Source of the DNA: Rhodobiaceae bacterium
GTDB lineage: Bacteria; Pseudomonadota; Alphaproteobacteria; Parvibaculales; Parvibaculaceae
Length of the DNA stretch: 5,510 nt
Assembly: GCA_002401305.2 (NCBI GenBank)
Contig: NVSO02000230.1
Span: forward strand, 1-5,510
Direction of reading: 5' to 3'
A program made the translations under genes and the position numbers. Below, in pieces: positions 1-5,445 of this stretch (the first letter of the stretch is position 1; every line of letters begins with the position of its first letter). The notes below the pieces were generated by a model that ran no database searches, was not told the DNA's origin, and saw only the letters and a list, made by a program, of their open reading frames with translations.

Positions 1-413
1 CAGGGGGTGTGGTGACAGCTGGTTTGGCCATGTATGACACAATGCAATACATCCGCCCGAAGGTGTCGACCGTTTGTACCGGGCAAGCCGCCTCGATGGG
101 TTCGCTTTTGTTGACCGCCGGTGCTGATGGCATGCGTTTTGCGCTGCCAAATGCTCGGGTGATGGTTCACCAACCACTAGGTGGCTATCAGGGGCAGGCG
201 ACGGATATTGAAATCCATGCGCGTGAAACCATTGCCATCCGCGATCGTCTTTACAATATCTACGTCAAACACACCGGCAAAACCTTTGAAGAAGTTAAAG
301 AGGCGCTAGAGCGTGATAACTTTATGTCACCGGAACAGGCCTTAGAGTTTGGTTTGATCGATAAAGTAGGTGCAACTCGCGAAGATTTTGGTACAGATAC
401 ACCAAGCGAATAA
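1..413 (+). CDS. clpP: ATP-dependent Clp protease proteolytic subunit ClpP (3' part, 5' end outside window)
   Basis: ClpP is the serine peptidase that forms a double-heptamer chamber in the cytoplasm and degrades proteins unfolded by ClpX or ClpA. The window opens inside the conserved SPGG segment; the first full codon is at 3-5 and the frame runs to a TAA at 411-413, so about 136 residues, roughly the last two thirds, are visible. All three catalytic residues are present: Ser in GQAASMGS (codon 93-95), His in MVHQP (codon 168-170) and Asp in ERDNF (codon 315-317). The Gly-rich [17 protein letters not shown] stretch that follows the His is the typical handle region. The GTG at 9 is only an internal Val codon, not the start. 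A short acidic tail ends the protein, with no frameshift. A GC-rich hairpin follows 6 bases after the stop, and clpX lies about 500 bases downstream. Identification is secure from family motifs. Confidence 0.98.
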   Translation, partial: GGVVTAGLAMYDTMQYIRPKVSTVCTGQAASMGSLLLTAGADGMRFALPNARVMVHQPLGGYQGQATDIEIHARETIAIRDRLYNIYVKHTGKTFEEVKEALERDNFMSPEQALEFGLIDKVGATREDFGTDTPSE

Positions 414-419
414 AATTTA

Positions 420-448
420 GGTCAGGCGGTGTTTGGCACCGCCTGACC
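420..448 (+). terminator. Strong hairpin after clpP, probable 3' end (no T-tract downstream)
   Basis: An 11-bp perfect inverted repeat (GGTCAGGCGGT at 420-430, ACCGCCTGACC at 438-448) closes to 12 bp with a 5-base loop. It starts 6 bases after the clpP stop. On the + strand it is followed by ATTGCATG, not a T-run, so it is not a textbook intrinsic terminator; on the minus side the flank is T-rich (TAAATTTTATT). It may stabilise the clpP mRNA 3' end or terminate inefficiently. Confidence 0.6.
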
Positions 449-480
449 ATTGCATGTTGGAGGGATGGCGTTGAGCGATG

Positions 481-489
481 TGCTATTAT
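481..489 (+). promoter_or_regulatory. Extended -10 promoter candidate upstream of the structured segment
   Basis: TGCTATTAT fits the extended -10 form TGnTATAAT with one mismatch. No good -35 hexamer sits 16-18 bases upstream. Transcription would begin near 496, just before the inverted-repeat cluster. Weak evidence by itself. Confidence 0.2.
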
Positions 490-492
490 CTT

Positions 493-633
493 CGCTAAAT
501 GAAACGCTTTAGTGTGCAATCAGCAGTTGCTGGTCACCTAATTGACAACAGCGATACGCCTGAATTAATGGATTCTTGATCCTCAGGCCTCTAACATGGG
601 TGGTCAATTGGGTGAGAGCGTGGAGAATGGCTC
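493..633 (+). ncRNA. Candidate structured RNA or operator cluster (nested inverted repeats)
   Basis: Consecutive pairings are visible. A 7-bp stem lies at 493-499/508-514 (one G-T wobble). CAGC/GCTG pairs at 521-524/529-532. A 13-bp stem lies at 534-546/603-615 with one wobble. Inside its loop, GCCTGA 558-563 pairs with TCAGGC 583-588, and directly stacked on that arm GGAT 570-573 pairs with ATCC 579-582, leaving a 6-base bulge (564-569). GAGC/GCTC follows at 616-619/630-633. An extended -10 (TGCTATTAT, 481-489) would start a transcript near 496. No T-tract terminator follows, and the same repeats could instead act as DNA sites, since a TTGACA hexamer sits in the 13-bp arm. Family unknown; strand and transcription are inferred. 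Confidence 0.3.
542..569 (+). promoter_or_regulatory. Sigma-70-type promoter candidate (TTGACA, 16-bp spacer, ATTAAT)
   Basis: A perfect TTGACA -35 hexamer at 542-547 is followed after 16 bases by ATTAAT (564-569), four of six matches to TATAAT. The -35 is embedded in one arm of a 13-bp inverted repeat whose other arm lies at 603-615, so a repressor or activator site is conceivable. It could drive clpX with a leader of over 300 bases. Sequence match only. Confidence 0.3.
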
Positions 634-666
634 AAAATTTTCCTCTTCATCAACTGGCAGGGAATT

Positions 667-675
667 TGCTACAAT
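667..675 (+). promoter_or_regulatory. Extended -10 promoter candidate for clpX
   Basis: TGCTACAAT is an extended -10 (TGn followed by TACAAT, five of six matches). The position 17 bases upstream, TCATCA at 647-652, matches TTGACA at only three positions, which extended -10 promoters can tolerate. Start of transcription would be near 682, giving a clpX leader of about 230 bases that contains all the hairpins at 771-904. It is the best-placed candidate for an independent clpX promoter. Confidence 0.4.
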
Positions 676-770
676 TAAGTCGACGCTAGTAAATAGTGGC
701 CTCGATTGATTGCTCGAACAGAATGAGATGGATTATTCAACTGGATGATCCTGTAAAAATGTAGAGTGGT

Positions 771-847
771 TGAGGTCTAAAGCGGTGTCTTGCGAAAGAC
801 GCAGGAGATCAGGTTTAGAACCTTAGGCACGGGCCATACGGCCTTTT
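771..847 (+). promoter_or_regulatory. Candidate structured clpX 5' leader with possible attenuator hairpin
   Basis: An outer stem pairs 771-781 with 814-825 (one bulged A at 819, one wobble). It encloses a 7-bp hairpin, 785-791/796-802, capped by GCGA, a GNRA tetraloop, and an unpaired AGGAG-containing stretch (803-813). Seven bases on, GGCC-ATAC-GGCC (832-843) is followed by TTTT (844-847), like a short intrinsic terminator. The 5' strand of the outer stem can also pair with 698-705 (8 pairs, two wobbles), so two exclusive folds are possible. No known riboswitch family is recognised; function is inferred only from layout in the clpX leader. Confidence 0.35.
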
Positions 848-890
848 AAAATTAGGACCCATTGGCACTGCGCCATTCGGGAACAAGGAC

Positions 891-909
891 TGGCTTTCGA
901 GCCAAGGAG
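891..909 (+). promoter_or_regulatory. clpX ribosome binding site with abutting TTCG-loop hairpin
   Basis: The Shine-Dalgarno AAGGAG (904-909) sits 5 bases before the ATG at 915. It decides the start: an overlapping ATG at 911 is in another frame and only 1 base from the Shine-Dalgarno. Directly upstream, TGGCT (891-895) pairs with AGCCA (900-904) around a TTCG loop, an unusually stable tetraloop type, so the stem ends on the first base of the ribosome site. Confidence 0.6.
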
Positions 910-914
910 TATGC

Positions 915-2180
915 ATGAGCAAGGTGAGCGGCGGCGATTCCAAGAACACTCTTTATTGTTCTTTTTGCGGGAAAAGTCAGCACGAAGTGCGTAAATTGAT
1001 TGCAGGTCCAACTGTATTCATCTGTGATGAATGTGTTGAACTTTGCATGGATATTATCCGCGAAGAGAATAAGAGCTCCCTCGTCAAATCGCGAGACGGT
1101 GTGCCAACACCACAAGAAATCAAAAAAGTTCTGGACGATTATGTGATCGGCCAGGTTGAAGCCAAGCGCGTCTTAGCGGTAGCGGTACACAACCACTACA
1201 AACGCCTCGCGCATGCGTCGAAAAACAACGACGTGGAATTGGCTAAATCAAATATCATGCTGATCGGCCCAACCGGTTGCGGTAAGACGCTTCTTGCTCA
1301 AACCTTGGCGCGGATCATTGACGTACCTTTCACAATGGCAGATGCCACGACATTGACCGAAGCCGGCTATGTTGGGGAAGATGTGGAAAACATCATTCTC
1401 AAATTGCTTCAAGCAGCCGACTACAATGTGGAACGCGCTCAGCGTGGGATTGTTTACATCGATGAGGTCGATAAGATCTCCCGTAAATCAGACAACCCCT
1501 CCATCACCCGTGACGTATCGGGTGAGGGTGTGCAACAGGCGTTGCTGAAAATCATGGAAGGCACCGTGGCTTCTGTGCCTCCACAAGGCGGACGTAAGCA
1601 TCCTCAGCAAGAGTTTTTGCAGGTGGATACAACAAACATCCTCTTTATCTGTGGCGGCGCATTCGCGGGTCTTGAGCAAATCATTTCCCAACGAGGCCAA
1701 GGGTCATCCATCGGCTTCGGTGCGAAAGTGGAAGGGCCAGAGGAGCGGCGTACGGGCGACGTTTTAGCTGAACTAGAGCCCGAAGATCTGCTCAAATTTG
1801 GTCTCATCCCAGAATTTGTAGGTCGGATGCCTGTGCTGGCTACATTGCGTGATTTGGACGAAGAAGCGCTTGTGACCATTTTGACAGAGCCGAAAAATGC
1901 GCTGACGAAGCAATATGAGCGTCTTTTCGAAATGGAAAATGTCAGGCTGACATTCTCAGAAGAGGCCCGCAAAGCAATTGCCAAGAAAGCAATTCTGCGT
2001 AAAACGGGTGCCCGTGGTCTCCGCTCCATTTTGGAATCGATTCTCCTCGACACAATGTTTGACCTTCCCGCAATGGAAGGGGTCGAAGAAGTTGTGATCA
2101 GTGCAGAAGTGGTCGAAGGCGATGCCACCCCGCTTTATATCTACGGAGAAAGCTCCAAAGACGTGGAAAGCAGCGCATAA
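915..2180 (+). CDS. clpX: ATP-dependent Clp protease ATP-binding subunit ClpX
   Basis: ClpX is a hexameric AAA+ unfoldase in the cytoplasm that recognises tagged or regulatory proteins and threads them into ClpP. The 421-residue length is normal. In order: an N-terminal zinc-binding domain with Cys15, Cys18, Cys37 and Cys40; Walker A GPTGCGKT (118-125); pore-1 loop GYVGED (151-156, Tyr152 gripping substrate); Walker B ending in Asp183-Glu184; the RKH pore loop (227-229); the IGF loop that docks on ClpP (266-268); an arginine finger in FVGRMP (Arg304); and sensor-2 Arg367 in GARGLRS. Every motif needed for ATP hydrolysis and ClpP partnership is present. The start is the ATG at 915, set by AAGGAG. 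The gene has its own long leader and two tandem terminators, so it appears transcribed separately from clpP and lon. The Cys in Walker A, where E. coli has Ser, is a tolerated variant. Confidence 0.99.
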   Translation: MSKVSGGDSKNTLYCSFCGKSQHEVRKLIAGPTVFICDECVELCMDIIREENKSSLVKSRDGVPTPQEIKKVLDDYVIGQVEAKRVLAVAVHNHYKRLAHASKNNDVELAKSNIMLIGPTGCGKTLLAQTLARIIDVPFTMADATTLTEAGYVGEDVENIILKLLQAADYNVERAQRGIVYIDEVDKISRKSDNPSITRDVSGEGVQQALLKIMEGTVASVPPQGGRKHPQQEFLQVDTTNILFICGGAFAGLEQIISQRGQGSSIGFGAKVEGPEERRTGDVLAELEPEDLLKFGLIPEFVGRMPVLATLRDLDEEALVTILTEPKNALTKQYERLFEMENVRLTFSEEARKAIAKKAILRKTGARGLRSILESILLDTMFDLPAMEGVEEVVISAEVVEGDATPLYIYGESSKDVESSA

Positions 2181-2194
2181 ACGGGGTTTATGAG

Positions 2195-2222
2195 CTCACC
2201 ATTTGTAGAATTGGTGGGTTTT
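2195..2222 (+). terminator. First intrinsic terminator after clpX
   Basis: CTCACCA (2195-2201) pairs with TGGTGGG (2212-2218), 7 bp with one wobble, around a 10-base loop, followed by TTTT (2219-2222). It begins 14 bases after the clpX stop. The T-run is short, so termination may be partial. Confidence 0.6.
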
Positions 2223-2238
2223 AAGTTAAAACATTTTG

Positions 2239-2278
2239 AAATGGCCTTGAAAGCAAATGCTCTCAGGGCCATTTTCTT
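2239..2278 (+). terminator. Second, stronger intrinsic terminator after clpX
   Basis: AAATGGCC (2239-2246) pairs with GGCCATTT (2267-2274). The stem continues through four more pairs (2247-2250/2263-2266, one wobble), an A-C mismatch and three pairs (2252-2254/2259-2261) with an AAAT loop. TTTTCTT follows. Together with the first hairpin this makes a tandem terminator that should separate clpX from lon. Confidence 0.85.
2246..2274 (+). promoter_or_regulatory. Heat-shock (RpoH/sigma-32) promoter candidate for lon, overlapping the terminator
   Basis: CTTGAAA (2246-2252) is an exact match to the sigma-32 -35 consensus. After 14 bases comes GGCCATTT (2267-2274), six of eight to CCCCATnT. lon is a classic sigma-32 target in enterobacteria, which makes the match plausible. 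Against it, both elements lie inside the clpX terminator stem, whose self-complementarity forces part of the sequence, and the implied lon leader is nearly 200 bases. Confidence 0.35.
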
Positions 2279-2317
2279 ATCAATGATAACTTTTTTGTCG
2301 CGTCAGCACATTTTTGG

Positions 2318-2372
2318 AAAAAGAGCAAAATTTCACAAAATTGGCCAAAAAACACAAAAATAGCGCAAAAAA
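2318..2372. repeat. Six helically phased A-tracts (predicted bent DNA) upstream of lon
   Basis: Runs of 4-6 A begin at 2318, 2327, 2337, 2347, 2356 and 2367, intervals of 9, 10, 10, 9 and 11 bases. Spacing near the helical repeat makes the small bends of each A-tract add up, so this 55-bp stretch should be curved. The same AT-rich DNA could act as an UP element. It ends about 100 bases before the lon start. Confidence 0.65.
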
Positions 2373-2378
2373 GGCGCT

Positions 2379-2387
2379 TTATGCACA
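2379..2387 (+). promoter_or_regulatory. Putative DnaA box upstream of lon
   Basis: TTATGCACA matches the relaxed DnaA-box consensus TTATnCACA at every defined position and the strict TTATCCACA at eight of nine. It lies 6 bases after the last phased A-tract and 87 bases before lon. Only one box is seen, so this is not an origin; it would be a regulatory site if real. Confidence 0.3.
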
Positions 2388-2474
2388 GTTTTGCTCAACA
2401 TTCATTCAGCAATCATATGTAAAAATGCGCTACTAATAGACGTGAAAGCCTACTTTACTAAATAGGATCAAAGC

Positions 2475-4943
2475 ATGACGGATCGTGAAGACCAATTCCC
2501 TACAAGCAGCGACGACGACGGAACGAAGAAAACCATTTCTGCCGGGCCGCTGCCTGTTCTCCCTTTACGCGACATTGTGGTATTTCCCCACATGATCGTG
2601 CCGCTCTTTGTGGGTCGGGAGAAGTCTGTACGGGCACTGGAAGAGGTCATGCAGGACGACAAGCAGATTTTGCTAGTCGCACAAAAGAATGCCTCAGATG
2701 ATGATCCGAGCGCAGACGAGATCTATGAACTGGGCACCGTTGGCCAGGTTCTACAGCTTCTCAAACTTCCCGATGGCACGGTTAAAGTGTTGGTCGAAGG
2801 GATTGCGCGCGCGCGGATCGAAAGCTTCACCGAGAACACAGAGTTTTTTGAAGCCATTGTGGAACCAGTGGTCGATGATGAGCCTGAGAGCGATCAAATT
2901 GAAGCGCTTGCACGTACGGTGATCGGTCAGTTCGAAGGCTATGTGAAGCTCAACAAAAAAGTGGCACCAGAAGTCATCGGCTCTGTGTCCCAAATTGATG
3001 AGCACGCCAAATTGGCAGACACGATTGCCAGTCACCTCAATATCAAAATTTCTGAGAAACAAGAGCTTCTCGAAATGCACCGCACATCCGAACGGTTGGA
3101 GCGGATCTATTCGTTGATGGAAGGCGAAATTTCAGTCCTTCAAGTAGAGAAAAAAATCCGCAGCCGTGTGAAACGCCAGATGGAGAAAACACAGCGCGAG
3201 TATTATCTCAACGAACAGCTTAAAGCGATTCAGAAGGAATTGGGCAATGACGGTGGCGAGGATGGCAAGGATGATATTGCCGAACTCGAAGAGCGCATTG
3301 AAAAAACCAAGCTCACAAAAGAAGCGCGCGAAAAAGCAATCAGCGAAGTCAAAAAACTCAAACAGATGAGCCCGATGTCGGCTGAAGCAACTGTTGTGCG
3401 CAACTACCTGGATTGGATGCTGTCCATTCCATGGAAGAAACGCGGCCGTGTGAAAAAAGATATCAATGCCGCTGAAGAAATTCTTGATGCGGAACATTAC
3501 GGGCTTGAGAAAGTCAAAGAACGGATACTTGAATATCTTGCGGTGCAACAGCGTACCAATAAGTTAAAAGGTCCTATCCTTTGCCTCGTAGGCCCTCCAG
3601 GCGTTGGTAAAACCTCTTTGGGTAAATCCATTGCTAAAGCGACCGGCCGTGAATTTGTACGTCTCTCCTTGGGTGGCGTACGTGACGAAGCTGAAGTGCG
3701 CGGTCACCGTCGGACCTACATTGGGTCAATGCCAGGCAAGATCATTCAGTCGATGAAAAAGGTAAAACACACCAATCCACTCTTCTTGCTCGACGAGATC
3801 GACAAGATGGGCGCGGACATGCGTGGCGATCCTTCGGCGGCTTTGTTGGAGGTCTTGGACCCCGAACAAAACGGCACATTCGTCGATCATTATCTGGAAG
3901 TTGAATATGACCTTTCAGACGTCATGTTTGTAACCACGGCGAACACGCTCGACATTCCAGCCCCATTGATGGATCGGATGGAGATCATTCGCCTTGCGGG
4001 TTACACCGAAGATGAGAAGCAGGAAATTGCGCGCCGCTACATGATTTCAAAAGCACGCGAGAACCACGGCCTACGTGACGGTGAGTGGGAGCTGAGAGAC
4101 GATGCCCTTAAAGCCTTGGTGAGCACCTACACTCGCGAAGCCGGTGTGCGTAACTTGGAACGTGAGATCAATAATTTGGCGCGTAAAGCGGTCAAAGAAA
4201 TTTTGACCAAAAAGGATGTTACGCAGGTTATTGTGACGTTGGACAATTTGGCTGATTTTGCAGGCGTTCCTAAATTTCGTCATGGTGAAGCTGAGCGTGA
4301 AGATCAGGTGGGAATCGTAACAGGTCTGGCTTGGACAGAGATGGGCGGCGAGTTGTTGACCATTGAGGCTGTGAAGGTTCCAGGTAAAGGCAAAATGACC
4401 ATCACGGGGAACCTGAAAGATGTGATGAGAGAATCAATCTCTGCGGCGAACTCTTATGTGAAGTCGCGGTCCGCTCAATTCGGCATCGAACCACCTTTGT
4501 TCGACCGCAATGACATTCACGTCCACGTGCCAGAGGGGGCGACACCAAAAGACGGTCCGTCAGCCGGTGTGGCGATGGCAACGGCTATTGTGTCGGTGCT
4601 GACAGGCATTCCAATTCGTAAAGACATCGCCATGACAGGTGAAATCACCCTGCGGGGGCGTGTGCTGCCCATTGGTGGATTGAAAGAAAAGCTGTTGGCA
4701 GCTCTTCGAGGCGGCATCAAAAAAGTGATGATTCCTGAAGATAATGCGAGAGATTTGGTCGATATTCCTGACAACGTAAAGAATCAGTTGGAGATCGTTC
4801 CGGTCGCAACTGTGGATGAGGTGCTCAAAAACGCCCTCACGCGCATGCCAGAACCGATCGAATGGGATGAAGAAGCCTATGCCGCACAGCAGGCTGCAGC
4901 ACGTGATGGCAATGCGACTTCTAAGGATGTTACTGCTCACTAA
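2475..4943 (+). CDS. lon: ATP-dependent Lon protease (LonA type)
   Basis: Lon is a homohexameric cytoplasmic protease with unfoldase and peptidase in one chain; it removes misfolded proteins and specific regulators. The 822 residues show an acidic, low-complexity N-terminus (1-24); the LON substrate-binding domain opening with LPVLPLRDIVVFPHM (from residue 26); a charged helical linker (roughly 215-325); AAA+ Walker A GPPGVGKT (373-380); Walker B with Asp440-Glu441; arginine finger Arg501 in RMEIIRL; sensor-2 Arg559; and the protease domain with catalytic Ser696 in PKDGPSAG and Lys739 in GGLKEK. Landmarks from Walker A to the Ser-Lys dyad sit at a constant +17 offset from E. coli numbering as I recall it, so the core has no net indels. 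Compared with about 784 residues in E. coli, the extra length is in the N-terminus and a polar Ala-rich C-terminal tail. It ends at a strong terminator and is probably a single-gene unit. Confidence 0.99.
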   Translation: MTDREDQFPTSSDDDGTKKTISAGPLPVLPLRDIVVFPHMIVPLFVGREKSVRALEEVMQDDKQILLVAQKNASDDDPSADEIYELGTVGQVLQLLKLPDGTVKVLVEGIARARIESFTENTEFFEAIVEPVVDDEPESDQIEALARTVIGQFEGYVKLNKKVAPEVIGSVSQIDEHAKLADTIASHLNIKISEKQELLEMHRTSERLERIYSLMEGEISVLQVEKKIRSRVKRQMEKTQREYYLNEQLKAIQKELGNDGGEDGKDDIAELEERIEKTKLTKEAREKAISEVKKLKQMSPMSAEATVVRNYLDWMLSIPWKKRGRVKKDINAAEEILDAEHYGLEKVKERILEYLAVQQRTNKLKGPILCLVGPPGVGKTSLGKSIAKATGREFVRLSLGGVRDEAEVRGHRRTYIGSMPGKIIQSMKKVKHTNPLFLLDEIDKMGADMRGDPSAALLEVLDPEQNGTFVDHYLEVEYDLSDVMFVTTANTLDIPAPLMDRMEIIRLAGYTEDEKQEIARRYMISKARENHGLRDGEWELRDDALKALVSTYTREAGVRNLEREINNLARKAVKEILTKKDVTQVIVTLDNLADFAGVPKFRHGEAEREDQVGIVTGLAWTEMGGELLTIEAVKVPGKGKMTITGNLKDVMRESISAANSYVKSRSAQFGIEPPLFDRNDIHVHVPEGATPKDGPSAGVAMATAIVSVLTGIPIRKDIAMTGEITLRGRVLPIGGLKEKLLAALRGGIKKVMIPEDNARDLVDIPDNVKNQLEIVPVATVDEVLKNALTRMPEPIEWDEEAYAAQQAAARDGNATSKDVTAH

Positions 4944-4966
4944 TCCCTTATAATCGTTAGATAATT

Positions 4967-5001
4967 AGCCCCTGGACACCTTAGTGTTTGGGGGCTTTTT
5001 T
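4967..5001 (+). terminator. Intrinsic terminator after lon
   Basis: AGCCCC (4967-4972) pairs with GGGGCT (4991-4996), continued by three wobble pairs and ACAC/GTGT (4976-4979/4984-4987) around a CTTA loop: 13 bp in all. Six T (4996-5001) follow. It lies 23 bases after the lon stop and should isolate lon from hupB. Confidence 0.92.
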
Positions 5002-5013
5002 CGCCCACATAAA

Positions 5014-5051
5014 TTTCATCCACAGGATTAAGACAGTACTTAAGGATGAAA
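5014..5051 (+). repeat. Long bulged inverted repeat between lon terminator and hupB
   Basis: TTTCATCC (5014-5021) pairs perfectly with GGATGAAA (5044-5051); stacked inside, TTAAG (5028-5032) pairs with CTTAA (5039-5043). A 6-base bulge (ACAGGA) sits on the 5' side and ACAGTA forms the loop. There is no T-run directly after it. It lies upstream of the hupB promoter candidate, so it may be a protein-binding site or the 3' end of read-through lon transcript. Function unknown. Confidence 0.45.
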
Positions 5052-5075
5052 ACGGCGGGATTCCGCGATTTTCTT

Positions 5076-5105
5076 TTGACCCAAGGGAAAAGAGAAGGTT
5101 AGAGT
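5076..5105 (+). promoter_or_regulatory. Promoter candidate for hupB
   Basis: TTGACC (5076-5081) and TAGAGT (5100-5105) are separated by 18 bases; the -35 matches five of six and the -10 four of six consensus bases. Transcription would begin near 5112, giving a leader of about 35 bases. An inverted repeat GGTTAG/CTAACC (5097-5102/5112-5117) covers the -10 and likely start, and a GAGTC site (5102-5106) overlaps the -10. Confidence 0.45.
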
Positions 5106-5135
5106 CAGTGCCTAACCAACGATCCACCCGGAAAA

Positions 5136-5149
5136 AGGGGCCCGATGTG
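5136..5149 (+). promoter_or_regulatory. hupB ribosome binding site and GTG start
   Basis: AGGGG (5136-5140) lies 6 bases before GTG (5147-5149). The overlapping ATG at 5145 is immediately followed by TGA in its own frame. Beginning at the GTG gives the conserved HU N-terminus MNKNDLI; any earlier start adds residues unlike HU. Confidence 0.85.
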
Positions 5150-5422
5150 AATAAAAATGATCTCATCGCTCATGTAGCTGATGCCACTGAACTGTCTAAG
5201 GCAGATGCGACCAAAGCAGTTGACTGCGTCTTCGAAACAATTACCTCAACGCTGACGAATGGCGACGAAGTCCGGTTGGTCGGATTTGGTACCTTCTCAG
5301 TGTCCCAACGTGCTGCGACCGAAGGTCGTAACCCACGTACAGGGGAGAAGATTCAAATCCCAGCCTCCAAGCAGCCTAAATTTAAAGCAGGCAAAGGCTT
5401 GAAGGACTCTGTAAACGCGTAA
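5147..5422 (+). CDS. hupB: DNA-binding protein HU (beta type)
   Basis: HU is a small dimeric nucleoid protein that bends and compacts DNA with little sequence preference. From the GTG at 5147 the product is 91 residues, the normal HU size. It begins MNKNDLI, followed by the two helices of the dimer core (about 3-38), the GFGTF turn (46-50), and the DNA-gripping beta arm with Arg61-Asn62-Pro63 in GRNPRTGE, Pro63 being the residue that intercalates into DNA. The tail [14 protein letters not shown] is the standard C-terminus. Residue numbering matching the family supports the GTG start. An in-frame ATG at 4988 would add 53 residues, but it lies inside the lon terminator and encodes nothing HU-like. 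A hup gene directly after lon is the common arrangement. IHF is unlikely because the length and arm fit HU better. It probably has its own promoter and terminator. Confidence 0.96.
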   Translation: MNKNDLIAHVADATELSKADATKAVDCVFETITSTLTNGDEVRLVGFGTFSVSQRAATEGRNPRTGEKIQIPASKQPKFKAGKGLKDSVNA

Positions 5423-5445
5423 GCGCTTTCAGCATTAGAAATATG

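Larger units (their letters stand above)
414..914. other. 501-bp clpP-clpX intergenic region without a convincing gene
   Basis: I see no protein-coding segment of normal size here on either strand; longer minus-strand frames at the two ends are mostly overlaps of clpP and clpX coding sequence. The gap is long for this gene pair and dense in inverted repeats. From left to right it holds the clpP hairpin, a 16-codon mini-frame (465-512), a nested stem structure (493-633), an extended -10 promoter candidate (667-675), a 15-base imperfect palindrome (740-754), a branched hairpin (771-825), a GGCC hairpin with TTTT (832-847), and a TTCG-loop hairpin at the clpX ribosome binding site. No tRNA or recognised ncRNA family is identified. 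Confidence 0.7.
2181..2474. other. clpX-lon intergenic region (terminators plus lon control region)
   Basis: No gene is seen in these 294 bases. The left part holds two tandem terminators; the right part is AT-rich with phased A-tracts, a short hairpin (AGCGC 2362-2366 / GCGCT 2374-2378) and a DnaA-box match. No strong sigma-70 promoter stands out: TTGCTC (2391-2396) with CATATG 17 bases on is poor. The lon ribosome site is AGGA at 2464-2467, 7 bases before the ATG. Confidence 0.7.

Noticed and set aside
322..519. Minus-strand frame of 65 codons
   Set aside because: Mostly antisense to the clpP 3' end and crosses the terminator hairpin; no recognisable protein features.
575..597. Heat-shock promoter match before clpX
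   Set aside because: CTTGATC is only five of seven and no acceptable -10 lies at the right distance.
493..847. 6S RNA, tmRNA or tRNA in the clpP-clpX gap
   Set aside because: No tRNA cloverleaf, no tmRNA tag frame and no clear long closing helix with central bubble typical of 6S RNA could be found.
823..1115. Two minus-strand frames over the clpX start
   Set aside because: They run antisense across the conserved ClpX zinc domain and leader; no family resemblance.
5016..5024. Second DnaA-box-like 9-mer (TCATCCACA)
   Set aside because: One mismatch at a conserved position and it overlaps the hairpin arm; too weak alone.
5028..5043. CtrA-box-like TTAA...TTAA
   Set aside because: The spacing is 8 bases, not the 7 of the CtrA consensus, and the bases are explained by the hairpin stem.
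5055..5077. Short GCGG/CCGC hairpin followed by a T-rich stretch, possible extra terminator
   Set aside because: Only 4 bp of stem and an interrupted T-run; the real lon terminator is already complete upstream.
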